Position numbers and translations under genes: made by a program
Origin: Mucilaginibacter sp. 14171R-50
GTDB lineage: Bacteria > Bacteroidota > Bacteroidia > Sphingobacteriales > Sphingobacteriaceae
Length of the DNA: 64,000 nt
Reading direction: 5' to 3'
Assembly (NCBI RefSeq): GCF_010093045.1
Contig: NZ_CP048115.1
Location: 2,294,001-2,358,000, forward strand
The notes under the pieces: generated by a model
The model's database searches: none
What the model saw: only the letters and a program-made list of their open reading frames with translations
What the model was told of the DNA's origin: nothing
Shown: positions 54,654 to 63,847 of the stretch, one piece after another
How the letters are laid out: every line of letters begins with the position of its first letter
How positions within the stretch are numbered: position 1 is the stretch's first letter

Positions 54654-56834
54654 CTACAGCTTTAACCCCAATCCTACATTAAACGATGTGCCGTCGGCAG
54701 GTAAAATACCGGGGCCGGGGTACATATTTATCCTGCGGGTAAAGTATTTCTCGTTCAGGATATTGTTTACATTAAAGGTAACGTGGTAGTTTTTAAGAAA
54801 ATTATAGTTAAACGCCCAATCTACTACCTTATAGGCGGGTACTATACCACTTGCACCGGTTGGGTTAAAAGTGGTGTTGTTGGCATCACTGAAGTTGTTG
54901 CCAACGTAGCTTAATATCAGGCTGCTGGTAATATGCCCGCTTAAATAGGTAAGGCCGGTGCGGTTGGTCCACTCGGGGGTGCCTTCAATTTTTTTGCCTT
55001 TTAAGCTATTGTTGACGCCGTTAACACTAATAGAACCACTGGTGTATCTGCCGTGGGTATAAGCCAATGTATTAAAAAGGCGCAGATCGCTTCCTGATAG
55101 CGGGTTGAACGACCTGATGAGCGATACCTCGGTATAAGCTTCGATACCTTTGGTTACCGCGTTGCCTATGTTGGTTAAATACAGGTGGTTTACGTTTGAG
55201 GCATCGGTAGTGATAAGCGTGCCCGGGCGGTCGCCGTAGTAAACATAAAAGGCATTAATATCAAAGCTGAATACCGATTTGATGTGGCCGCGGTAACCCA
55301 GGTCGGCGTCGTAGCCTTTGCTATCCTTCATGTTAGGGTCAACAATGGTTAGCTGGTCTGCCGGGGTAACTGCCGCGTAAATGTACGGGCGGTAAGCTTG
55401 GGACAAGTTACCATATAGCTGGCTGCTATTGGTTACCTGGTACTGCAGGCCCGTGCCAAACAGCGGAAAACTACGATTGTCTTTATATGATACCGGTACT
55501 GCACGGTTGGCAACAAGGCCGCCCATATCGGTATTGATAACCTCAAAGCGTGCGCCCGGCGTAACCGAAAATTTGTCGGTTATTTTAAAAAGGTTTTCGG
55601 CAAATACAGCGTAGTTCCGGGTCTTTAATCTAAGGTCTATACCGTAATCTTTAACCAGGCTAAGGTCAAAATCTGTAGCGGTTGTGCCAACACCTTTTTG
55701 GCGGCGCTTGGTCAGCTGGGTAAAGTAGCGTATCCCTGCGCTTAAGGTGCTTTGCTGGTTGCCCAATTTATACGTGTGCGCAATACGGGCTTCGGTTGTA
55801 AAGGCATCGTAGTAATCGCGGTCGACCTGGCGGGGGTTAAAGGTTTTGAGCGTGGTGTTCAATGTATCGTTTACGTTTGACGGCGCGATGAACTGCACGC
55901 TGTTACGCTGGCCTATCAGCGCATGCGAGGTAACTTCAAGCCGGGTGTTTTTACTGAAATTATAGTTGAACAAAATAGCCGGTATGTTTATTTCGGGATT
56001 GAAAAAGTTACGGAACCTGTTAGATTGCCTGTGGTTGGCCTCAAACTGCGCATCGGTTAAACCACCGGCAATTTGCTGAACGTAGTCCGACCGCGAGAAC
56101 TGGACCGCCAGGCTGCCTTTATCATTAAACTGATATTTGATATTAGCGTAATAAGCGCGGTAATTAAATGCCGCGTCGGGCCGCCAGCCATCGCCGCTCC
56201 GCATATCATAGTAAGCGTAATAGCTTATCTTGCTCACCTTGCCGCCAACGGCATTGTACGAGTTAAAAAAGCGGTTCGATCCGGCGGTCTGTTCGCTTTC
56301 AAAAGTAAATGCCTTAGAGGTATCGGGTTCTTTTATCTTAAAGTTCACCATCCCGCCAAACTGGCTGCCAAATTGTAATGCTGCCGAGCCGCGCACATAT
56401 TGCACCTCGCCAATAGCCTGAAACGGCAGGTTGTAGTGGTTTTCGGGGTAGCCAAATATATCCGAGTTGGTATTATAACCGTTTTGGCGCATGTTGGTTT
56501 CAATGGAGCGGTGCATATCAGTGCCGCGGGTACCAATGTTTATCTGCAAACCGGCGCCGTCCATTTCCCAGGCGTTAATACCCGGTGTTTGTGCAAACAG
56601 TGTGCGTGCCAGGTTAGCTGCAAGGTTAGCCTTGCCGGGGTTGGCATAAATAATATTGGTTTTTTTGCCAGCAAAAATAGTAGTGCCGCTTACATCGGGT
56701 AAGCTTTTAGCCCGCGACTCTTTAATGATAACACTGTCGAGTTTAAGGGTATCCTTTTTTGTGTTTTGGGCCTGCACATTGTAAACGCCCGCTGTAAATG
56801 CAGCAAGCAGCAGCCCTTTGTATAAATATTTCAT
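54654..56834 (-). CDS. TonB-dependent receptor, FecA-like
   Basis: 726 residues. Signal peptide to about residue 22. A TonB box-like DSVIIKESR segment, plug domain to about 175 (TPGINAWEMDGAGLQINIGTRGTDMHRS, QYVRGSAALQFGSQFGGMVNF) and a 22-strand barrel ending GTSFNVGLGLKL. Resembles Fe(III) dicitrate or other siderophore receptors. The 102-bp upstream neighbour encodes a small exported protein that often accompanies it. Confidence 0.92.
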   Translation of the reverse strand: MKYLYKGLLLAAFTAGVYNVQAQNTKKDTLKLDSVIIKESRAKSLPDVSGTTIFAGKKTNIIYANPGKANLAANLARTLFAQTPGINAWEMDGAGLQINIGTRGTDMHRSIETNMRQNGYNTNSDIFGYPENHYNLPFQAIGEVQYVRGSAALQFGSQFGGMVNFKIKEPDTSKAFTFESEQTAGSNRFFNSYNAVGGKVSKISYYAYYDMRSGDGWRPDAAFNYRAYYANIKYQFNDKGSLAVQFSRSDYVQQIAGGLTDAQFEANHRQSNRFRNFFNPEINIPAILFNYNFSKNTRLEVTSHALIGQRNSVQFIAPSNVNDTLNTTLKTFNPRQVDRDYYDAFTTEARIAHTYKLGNQQSTLSAGIRYFTQLTKRRQKGVGTTATDFDLSLVKDYGIDLRLKTRNYAVFAENLFKITDKFSVTPGARFEVINTDMGGLVANRAVPVSYKDNRSFPLFGTGLQYQVTNSSQLYGNLSQAYRPYIYAAVTPADQLTIVDPNMKDSKGYDADLGYRGHIKSVFSFDINAFYVYYGDRPGTLITTDASNVNHLYLTNIGNAVTKGIEAYTEVSLIRSFNPLSGSDLRLFNTLAYTHGRYTSGSISVNGVNNSLKGKKIEGTPEWTNRTGLTYLSGHITSSLILSYVGNNFSDANNTTFNPTGASGIVPAYKVVDWAFNYNFLKNYHVTFNVNNILNEKYFTRRINMYPGPGILPADGTSFNVGLGLKL

Positions 56835-56936
56835 TATAGATTCTTAGAGTTAACTGATGTAGATTTTAATAATGGAGCATCAGCACAAAGCATAGTAATG
56901 CCTTGCCATACGATATATGATGCTGGAAACGAGTTG

Positions 56937-57485
56937 TTAACCCAAAGTTTCGGGTGGCTGCCCTGGTGTGCCGATAAACGGATCGGCAGAAAGGTTATAT
57001 ATTTTATTAATGCCCCGTGGCTGGATGTTTTCAAAATTTAAAAATCTGATTACCAGTTGAGGGTGATCGTATTTTACATCCGGTCCGCCTTTTTTTGCAG
57101 ATGTATCGTTACCCTTGTCGGTAGGGATATCGTTTATCTGTTTGGCGTATATTACGTTATTATCTATCAACTTGGTTTTTTCGTAGTTGGGTACGCACAT
57201 TACGTATAGCGTATCTTTTGTAAATTTAAGCTTTACGTAATTATAGCATGCGTTTTTTAACTGGATAGATCCGCTTACATTCTTATAATCCGGCCATTCG
57301 TTAATACCCGGAAGGTTTTGTTTTATTTTAAGCTCCACCAGTGCGTTAGGATTATACAGGTTATGGCTTATCAGGTCGTTCATGCGCCTGTCAGATAGTT
57401 CCAGCATATAATTTTGCAGCAGCATGTAGCCACCCCAATTAAAAAAGTGGATAAGCAGTAACAATATGGCAAAAAATTTTTTCAA
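56937..57485 (-). CDS. exported hypothetical protein upstream of the TonB receptor
   Basis: 182 residues with a hydrophobic N-terminal signal/anchor (MKKFFAILLLLIHFFNWGGYMLL). The rest is soluble and rich in Lys/Asp/Asn, containing the segment KGGPDVKYDHPQLVIRFL. No family name known to me. Same strand and 102 bp ahead of the receptor gene; may be a partner in iron or metal uptake, by context only. Confidence 0.65.
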   Translation of the reverse strand: MKKFFAILLLLIHFFNWGGYMLLQNYMLELSDRRMNDLISHNLYNPNALVELKIKQNLPGINEWPDYKNVSGSIQLKNACYNYVKLKFTKDTLYVMCVPNYEKTKLIDNNVIYAKQINDIPTDKGNDTSAKKGGPDVKYDHPQLVIRFLNFENIQPRGINKIYNLSADPFIGTPGQPPETLG

Positions 57486-57607
57486 TTATGATAACCCTGT
57501 CATCTGCAATTTTAATTAAAACTTTTAAATTTTAGCATCAACCGCTGCCAAAATTAAAGCAAGTATAATAGTTACAAGGCGTTACGCTTGGTTTAACATT
57601 TATTATT

Positions 57608-57615
57608 TATTTTTG
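57608..57615 (+). promoter_or_regulatory. -7 box TATTTTTG
   Basis: Exact TAnnTTTG about 70 bp before the phosphodiesterase ATG at 57685; it probably drives the phosphodiesterase-flippase pair. Confidence 0.5.
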
Positions 57616-57684
57616 TGGTTACAAACAGGATGTAAAACGGCCTTGTGAGTGTTTAGAAGCCGTTTTTTTATATTTTTACTATTG

Positions 57685-59103
57685 ATGCAAAGCAAAAAGC
57701 GAGTGCTTTTTTATTTAGTTGACGGCGCCCACAGCGAAGTTTTACCCGAACTGATAGAACAAGGCCTACTGCCAAACATAAAGCGAATAATTGACGAAGG
57801 TACTTACCGCAAGGCAACTACCTGTTTCCCATCAACAACGGGACCCGCATACCTGCCGTTTTTAACCGGGCATTTCCCTGGTACTATGGATATTACCGGC
57901 ATACGCTGGTTCGATAAAAAGGAGTTTAAACGTACACGTTTCAATAAACTGGCCATGCGCAGTTATTGCGGGCCCGAGGCAGCGTGGTTTAATACTGATA
58001 TGCCTGCCGATAAACCCACGCTGTTTGAACTGATGGGTGAATCGTACAACGTGTATAATATGATTACCCGCAACGTGCCGGATGAATATGACCTGGGCAA
58101 AAAAGGAAAAGGGCTGATGTATATGCGCGCGCATTTTAAGCTGCGCCACCACCCGGTTGATGTACAGGGCCATCAGCGTATTATGGAGATGCTTAATTCA
58201 GGTAAGGACTTTGACTTCCTGTTCGCGGTTTTCCCGAGCGTTGACTGGGATTCGCATTACCACCATATCCGCGACGCGCGCACGGTTGAAGCTTATAAAA
58301 TTGCCGATAACAGCCTGGGCGAAGTGCGTGCCAAATTAGAGGAGCAGGGCAAATGGGATGATACGCTTTTTGTGATGACATCGGATCATGGCCTTACCCC
58401 AACCACCAAACATCTTGACCTGGCCGACTGGATGACCGATCACGGACTAAAATCTGTTTACTACCCGGTGATCTGGAAAAGCAACCCAAAATGCGCGGTA
58501 ATGATATCGGGTAATTCATTCGGCAGCATCCACTTCCTGAACCACCCCGGCGATTATGTACTGCGCGAAACGGAAATCATGGAAGCTATGGGTGCCGAAC
58601 GCTTACAACTGCTGTTAAACGAAGATGCCGTTGATTTTGCCATTTACCGCGGCGACGAGGAACAAACCTTTATTGTGCACAATAAGCAGGGAAAAGCAAA
58701 AATTGCGGTAAAAGATAATGTGTTTACGTATGAACCCGTTACCGCCGATGTACTAAGATATGCAGGCAGGGTAAAGGCTACCGGCCATCGCGCCATCTTA
58801 AAGGCCACGTTTAACACCGACTATCCGGATGCGGTATTCCAGATCTACCAGTTGTTTCAGAGCCGCAGGGCAGGAGATATTGTGATCAGTGCAAGTTTAG
58901 GGCACGACCTGCGTGATTTTTGGGAATATCCTGAACATAAAGGTTCGCATGGGTCGTTACACAGGTACCACATGCACGTGCCCATGATATACAACCAAAA
59001 AGGCTGGAACACGGACCCAATGCGAACTGCAGACTTATTCGACAGTATACTGAAGTGGAAAGGCATCACGCCGGCAAGCTCGGAAGGTGAACCATTATTT
59101 TAA
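57685..59103 (+). CDS. type I phosphodiesterase/nucleotide pyrophosphatase-like (alkaline phosphatase superfamily)
   Basis: 472 residues from ATG 57685; a GTG 36 bp upstream adds a hydrophobic 12 residues not expected in the family. Metal-site features: VDGAHSE near 12, the nucleophile region ATTCFPSTTGPAY, PSVDWDSHYHH and TSDHGLTPT. Predicted to hydrolyse phosphoester or phosphodiester bonds. Followed 16 bp later by a lipid-flippase-like gene, so the substrate may be a lipid-linked intermediate; that is inference. Confidence 0.88.
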   Translation: MQSKKRVLFYLVDGAHSEVLPELIEQGLLPNIKRIIDEGTYRKATTCFPSTTGPAYLPFLTGHFPGTMDITGIRWFDKKEFKRTRFNKLAMRSYCGPEAAWFNTDMPADKPTLFELMGESYNVYNMITRNVPDEYDLGKKGKGLMYMRAHFKLRHHPVDVQGHQRIMEMLNSGKDFDFLFAVFPSVDWDSHYHHIRDARTVEAYKIADNSLGEVRAKLEEQGKWDDTLFVMTSDHGLTPTTKHLDLADWMTDHGLKSVYYPVIWKSNPKCAVMISGNSFGSIHFLNHPGDYVLRETEIMEAMGAERLQLLLNEDAVDFAIYRGDEEQTFIVHNKQGKAKIAVKDNVFTYEPVTADVLRYAGRVKATGHRAILKATFNTDYPDAVFQIYQLFQSRRAGDIVISASLGHDLRDFWEYPEHKGSHGSLHRYHMHVPMIYNQKGWNTDPMRTADLFDSILKWKGITPASSEGEPLF

Positions 59104-59119
59104 TTATCTGCCATTATAA

Positions 59120-60199
59120 ATGACACCAACCACGCCGCATAACGCTGAACCCGAAAAGCAGGAAGCAAAAAATGTATTTAACAAAAAGGTTATTATAAAA
59201 GGTGCCTTTTGGTTTGCCTTAATTACCATAGCTACAATTGCTGTGGTATTTTTCTACAATAATACCGGCGATACGGTTAAGGCCTTATCACACATATCAT
59301 ACAAGTATATTGCCATTTGCTTTGTAATGCTGTTTATCGATCTGATGCTGGGTAGCTGGCGTAACCATATCTATATCCGTAAAATGGCTCCGGGCGTATC
59401 GCATTGGGTAAGCTTCAGGGCAAACGTGGCCAATATGTTTATGGGGGCGGTAACGCCTGCGCACGGCGGAGCAGGACCGGCACAAATATTTGTGTACACC
59501 AGCAACGGCGTAACTTTTATCGATTCGTTCGCCGTGACTTTATTAAATATGGGCGCTACACTGATATTTATGCCGCTGGCAGGCTTTGTGGCCATTATGC
59601 TGATGGATACTACCGAAGTTGGCAGTATGGTGCCGGCCATGCTTAAGTATGGTTTTAGTTTTTTTCTGTTGTTTTTGCTGGCCTTTTTATTAGCCTTCTG
59701 GAAACCGCTTTGGATAGGGAATATCATTAAAAAAATTGCTAACGGCTTATCAGCCGTTTTCCCTAAAAGGAGGGAAAAATTAGCCGGATGGGCAGATAGT
59801 TCTTTCGCAAGTATCAGCAAATACCAGCAAACGTGCAGTGTTATTATCAGGAAAAATCCGTTGTTGTTCCCGTTGAGCCTTGTTATCACAACAGCGCTTT
59901 ATATGAACAAGTATTGCCTGCAATGGGTGTTGTTACTTGGTTTAGGCGTTAACGCTAACCTGGTGCAGGTGATATCAATACAGATACTAATACAGTTTAT
60001 GATATATTTTGCGCCAACCCCCGGCGGCAGCGGCTTTGCCGAAGGCTTTATATCTACATTATTCGGCAAAATAGTACCCGCCGGTTTAATACCCATTTTT
60101 ACGTTGCTTCAACGGTCGTTCCTGCTGTTTTTCCCCGCGCTGATAGGGGCTTATGTGGTGTTAAACCTGCTGCGGAAGCAAACCATGAAGAAGGACTAA
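59120..60199 (+). CDS. lysylphosphatidylglycerol synthase TM/UPF0104 family flippase-like protein
   Basis: 359 residues, about eight transmembrane helices, the AglD/MprF transmembrane fold: SWRNHIYIRKMAPGVSHW, TPAHGGAGPAQIFVY, and FAPTPGGSGFAEGF are family signatures. Members move lipid-linked molecules or lipids across the inner membrane. Downstream of and likely cotranscribed with the phosphodiesterase. Confidence 0.9.
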   Translation: MTPTTPHNAEPEKQEAKNVFNKKVIIKGAFWFALITIATIAVVFFYNNTGDTVKALSHISYKYIAICFVMLFIDLMLGSWRNHIYIRKMAPGVSHWVSFRANVANMFMGAVTPAHGGAGPAQIFVYTSNGVTFIDSFAVTLLNMGATLIFMPLAGFVAIMLMDTTEVGSMVPAMLKYGFSFFLLFLLAFLLAFWKPLWIGNIIKKIANGLSAVFPKRREKLAGWADSSFASISKYQQTCSVIIRKNPLLFPLSLVITTALYMNKYCLQWVLLLGLGVNANLVQVISIQILIQFMIYFAPTPGGSGFAEGFISTLFGKIVPAGLIPIFTLLQRSFLLFFPALIGAYVVLNLLRKQTMKKD

Positions 60200-60291
60200 T
60201 ACTACCCGATTAAATTATTTTTCTGCAAGTAAATATTTTTTACCAATAGCCGTAAATAATATATCTTTAATAACTAAATCTTATTCCCCTG

Positions 60292-62226
60292 ATGAGAAAG
60301 TTATTGTTGATGTTACTGTGCATGCCAGTTTTTGCACTCGCCCAAAACCAAAAGATCGACAGTTTAAAACGTGTATTGGTAGCTGCAAAGGCCGATACTG
60401 CAAAAGCCGATACCTACTACAAAATAGCGCTCGAGCTGCAGCGTATGGATCCGGCCGAATCCCAAAAAATGATAGACCGGTCGATGGCTATTTCCCAAAA
60501 AATACAATACCAGAAAGGCCTTGCCAATATTTATTCGTTTATGGCTGTGCAAAGTTCGTTTAAAGGCGAATTTGACTCGATGAAGGTATATGCCGAAAAG
60601 TGTTTACAATTAGCCCGGAAAAATAACTTGCCGCTAATAGTTGCTAAAGGCCATAGCAGCCTGGGTGTATATTACTGGCAAACCGGAAATTACAGCGAGG
60701 CTATTAAGAACCACCTTGCAGCCCTCGCTATCCGCGAAAAAATGAAGGATACCACGGGTATCAGCGCATCATTAGGTAATCTGGCCCTGGTTTATTTTGA
60801 CAACCAAAACCCCGGGGAAGCAGAGCGCTACGGGCTGATGGGCCTTAAGCTGGGCAAAAAAATAAATAACAGTAACATAACGGTAAGTTGCCTGCAATTG
60901 CTGGCTAACGTTTACGGGCAGGGCGGCCAGTTTGAAAAGGCCTTAAAGATGGACGCGGAGGCCCTGTTGATCTGTAAACAGCATAACGATACCCGGGGAC
61001 TATCGCAGGTTTACTCTAACATGGCCAATTGCTACACTGCCATGAAAGATTACGATAAGGGGCTTAAATATCAGCAGGAGGTATTAAAATTGGATGAGTT
61101 TTTTGGCGATAAAAAGCAAATTAGTGATACCTACATGAACATCAGCGCTATTTATACCGAAAAAAAGGAGTTTAACACAGCGTTGAGCTGGATGAAGAAA
61201 GGCCTGCGGCTAAGCCAGGAAAGTAAGTACAAACAGGGCGAAAAATCGGGTTGGCAATCATTAAGCCAGATATACGAAAGCTTGGGCGATTACAAGAACG
61301 CGCTGGCGGCTCATCAAAAATATCAGGCCATAAGCCTGGCGCTGGTTAACGAGGATAGTAACAAGCAGATAGCCCTAATGCAAACCAAATTTGAGACTGA
61401 GAAAAAAGAGCAAAAGATAAATCTGCTTAATAAAGAGAACACTATTCAGAAACTATCCATCAACAAGCAAAAAACTACCATAGCCATTGTTGTGGGGCTG
61501 CTCCTGATCTCGTTATTGGTGGCAGGGCTGGTATATAACCGTAACAAACTTAAGCAAAAAGCGCTGTTGCAGGCGCAAATGCTGCATCATCAGGATATGC
61601 TGACTAAAGCAGTTATTGATGCTGAAGAGCATGAACGCAAACGCATAGGCGCCGACCTGCACGATGGGGTTGGGCAGTTATTCTCCGCGGTTAAAATGAA
61701 TCTTAACGGCTTATTCGACAGGATAACTATACCACGGGAAGAAGACAGGTTTTTAGCGGAAAATACCCTTGCCCTGGTTGACGAAAGCTGCAAGGAGGTG
61801 CGCGTAATATCGCACCAGATGATGCCGAATATGCTGTTGCGGTCGGGCATCGCATCAGATCTGAAGAGTTTCATCAAAAAAATTGATGCAGACAGGCTGA
61901 AGATAAAGCTGGAAACTACCGGTTTTAATGACCGCCTGGAGAGCAACGTGGAGACCATGCTTTACCGTATTATACAAGAAAGTGTTAACAACGTAATTAA
62001 ACACGCCAAAGCTACACAGCTTGATATTATATTGAAGCGTAATGCCGGCCATATCAGCGCCGTTATAAAAGATAATGGTATAGGCTTTGATGCCGCTAAA
62101 CCCGACGGCTTTGCAGGCATAGGATTAAAAAACATCCTTACCCGTATCGAGTATTTAAGGGGAACTATCACTTACGATTCGGCACCGGGGAAGGGCACTA
62201 CTGTAACGGTTAATGTACCCGCATAG
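60292..62226 (+). CDS. TPR-containing sensor histidine kinase, orphan
   Basis: 644 residues. Signal peptide (to about 17), about six to seven tetratricopeptide repeats at 20-370, a coiled-coil, one transmembrane helix at about 396-417, a HisKA_3 domain with His457 in KRIGADLHDGVGQL, and a HATPase domain with NNVIKHAKATQ and DNGIGFD, GIGLKN. A NarL-type kinase; the cognate regulator is not adjacent. Confidence 0.92.
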   Translation: MRKLLLMLLCMPVFALAQNQKIDSLKRVLVAAKADTAKADTYYKIALELQRMDPAESQKMIDRSMAISQKIQYQKGLANIYSFMAVQSSFKGEFDSMKVYAEKCLQLARKNNLPLIVAKGHSSLGVYYWQTGNYSEAIKNHLAALAIREKMKDTTGISASLGNLALVYFDNQNPGEAERYGLMGLKLGKKINNSNITVSCLQLLANVYGQGGQFEKALKMDAEALLICKQHNDTRGLSQVYSNMANCYTAMKDYDKGLKYQQEVLKLDEFFGDKKQISDTYMNISAIYTEKKEFNTALSWMKKGLRLSQESKYKQGEKSGWQSLSQIYESLGDYKNALAAHQKYQAISLALVNEDSNKQIALMQTKFETEKKEQKINLLNKENTIQKLSINKQKTTIAIVVGLLLISLLVAGLVYNRNKLKQKALLQAQMLHHQDMLTKAVIDAEEHERKRIGADLHDGVGQLFSAVKMNLNGLFDRITIPREEDRFLAENTLALVDESCKEVRVISHQMMPNMLLRSGIASDLKSFIKKIDADRLKIKLETTGFNDRLESNVETMLYRIIQESVNNVIKHAKATQLDIILKRNAGHISAVIKDNGIGFDAAKPDGFAGIGLKNILTRIEYLRGTITYDSAPGKGTTVTVNVPA

Positions 62227-62252
62227 TAGGAGCCAAGCGTAATGTGCGGGCG

Positions 62253-62867
62253 TTACTTATACTTCCAATGGCGGGTTTTGCCTTCGCTTATCCATTGAAG
62301 GCCCTCGGCCAAGCGTTTATCGCGTGTTGCTTCTGTTTTAGCTTCTTCAAACCAGGTTATGTATTCCTTTTTTTGCGACGGACTAAATTTTTCAAAATAG
62401 GCCTTTGCATCCGGATTTTTATCGAGCAATTCAGTAAGATAACCGGGTGTATCGTTTAGCACAGTTGCTTTGGGCGCTGGCTTTTTTATAGGAGCTTTCG
62501 CAGCGGCCGATGGCATGTTTTTTAATTCCATGGCCTGGCGAATGTACCAGATCAATATATCGTCTGGGGGCAGGTCGGCAAGGGTGACGAGCTTGCCAAT
62601 GCTGCCCGCATTGCCCTCATCCTGTATTATGCCATGCGGGTCGGGCAGGGTATCGGCTTTCCAAAAGCCAAAGCCGGCGTGCTGTTTAAAGGCCATCATA
62701 AAGCATAGCACACCTTTGTATTCAAAAAACGGAGCGCTCCATTTTATGGTTTCTGTTATCCCGGGCGATGCACGGTGCACTAGTTCGCGCAGGTGGGTTA
62801 ATATTGGTTTTGCAAAGTCTGCCGATTTTTCGATATACGCATCAATACGGCTGTCGTACTGTTCCAT
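62253..62867 (-). CDS. DUF1801/YdeI-like protein
   Basis: 204 residues. N-terminal DUF1801 segment (GITETIKWSAPFFEYKGVLCFMMAFKQHAGFGFW), a Pro/Lys-rich linker, then a YdeI C-terminal helical domain (KAYFEKFSPSQKKEYITWFEEAKTEATRDKRL). Function unknown; found widely in soil Bacteroidota. Confidence 0.88.
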   Translation of the reverse strand: MEQYDSRIDAYIEKSADFAKPILTHLRELVHRASPGITETIKWSAPFFEYKGVLCFMMAFKQHAGFGFWKADTLPDPHGIIQDEGNAGSIGKLVTLADLPPDDILIWYIRQAMELKNMPSAAAKAPIKKPAPKATVLNDTPGYLTELLDKNPDAKAYFEKFSPSQKKEYITWFEEAKTEATRDKRLAEGLQWISEGKTRHWKYK

Positions 62868-62895
62868 GATGCAATATAAATAAATTACAAAGAAT

Positions 62896-62973
62896 TGTCA
62901 TGCTGAACGTATGTGAAGCATCTCATCGCCGACATATGCCTTGCCGATAGATCCTTCGTTCCTCAGGATGACA
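62896..62973. repeat. TGTCATGCTGAAC-type inverted intergenic repeat
   Basis: Begins TGTCATGCTGAAC, ends CCTCAGGATGACA, with GAAGCATCTC and GATCCTTCG inner arms. Common dispersed family in Bacteroidota. Confidence 0.7.
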
Positions 62974-62983
62974 ATGGATGTCG

Positions 62984-63271
62984 CTACCGCAAAACCTTTT
63001 TTACCGCCGGGTGCGATTGCGACGCCATAAACTCCGTTATCTCAAATTCAGCCAGTTTGTGCTGATAAAAAGGATCGTCGGCAATGATCTTCTCCAATAT
63101 CTCTTTCGAGTCGGCCTGGGCAATGATGATGCCGCCTGTGCGCGGCACTTTACGGCCGCTCATGATGAAAACGTCAGCCGCATAATACTTCTTCAAATAC
63201 TTTACATGGGCTTCCATGTGCAGGTCAAGCTCTTCAAGCGGTACGATATAGTTGAGGTTGATGATGAACAT
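62984..63271 (-). CDS. YciI-like protein
   Basis: 95 residues of the YciI/YCII ferredoxin-like fold: LEELDLHMEAHVKYLKKYYAADVFIMSGRKVPRTGGIIIAQ with the conserved His17/His22 region and DDPFYQHKLAEFEITEF. Reaction unknown. Adjacent to another small protein on the same strand. Confidence 0.88.
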   Translation of the reverse strand: MFIINLNYIVPLEELDLHMEAHVKYLKKYYAADVFIMSGRKVPRTGGIIIAQADSKEILEKIIADDPFYQHKLAEFEITEFMASQSHPAVKKVLR

Positions 63272-63318
63272 GCCGATTAGCGATTAGTGACTGATGACCA
63301 GGGATTGGAAACTATAAG

Positions 63319-63801
63319 TTAATTAACCAGATCTCCAAACAGCTGTATATGCCAGCTATCTTTAAAAGGCACCTCCCATTTGGTTTGCAGTTCGGTTAGG
63401 TTTTGGGCCAGATTGTTGAACACAATGGTTTCGGTAGTTATCCGGCCGGTTTTCAACAGCTCTTCAAACTGGTGGCGGGGCGCCGAGCGTATCTCTTCAC
63501 CATCGCGGTAAGCCAGGTTAAACCTGTCGAAAAGGCTGATGCCGAATTGCTGCTCCAGTTTTTTCATAAAGTTAACCGAGCTGTCGATCGAGCAGCCGCT
63601 TGCGCCGGCCTGGCTTTCGTCAACAATCAGTATAAAAAAGCGGTTATATCTTATTTCGGCTTTGGTAAGTAATTTATGGCCGTGGGCTGCCCAGCCGGCG
63701 GTAAAATTATCCAGTAAAACCTGTGCCTGCAGCACTTCCGCGTCGGTTAGTTTTCTGTCCGACTGGTATATCCAAACCCGTGAATGTGAAGAAAATTCCA
63801 T
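63319..63801 (-). CDS. conserved Bacteroidota protein (often misnamed ABC transporter ATPase)
   Basis: 160 residues, no Walker motifs. Has the family pattern RVWIYQSDRKLTDAEV, a short AAHGHKL and DESQAGASGCSIDSSV with a Cys-Ser motif. Typical Bacteroidota protein of unknown function. Confidence 0.85.
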   Translation of the reverse strand: MEFSSHSRVWIYQSDRKLTDAEVLQAQVLLDNFTAGWAAHGHKLLTKAEIRYNRFFILIVDESQAGASGCSIDSSVNFMKKLEQQFGISLFDRFNLAYRDGEEIRSAPRHQFEELLKTGRITTETIVFNNLAQNLTELQTKWEVPFKDSWHIQLFGDLVN

Positions 63802-63847
63802 ACCGCAAATTTACCAATTTATTAATTTAGGTTTATTATAAGTTGTC

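Noticed and set aside
62470..62883. 137-codon frame on + opposite the DUF1801 gene
   Set aside because: The minus-strand protein matches a known family; no feature supports the + frame.
63319..63801. ABC transporter ATPase label for the 160-residue protein
   Set aside because: No Walker A, Walker B or signature motif is present, so the common database name would mislead.
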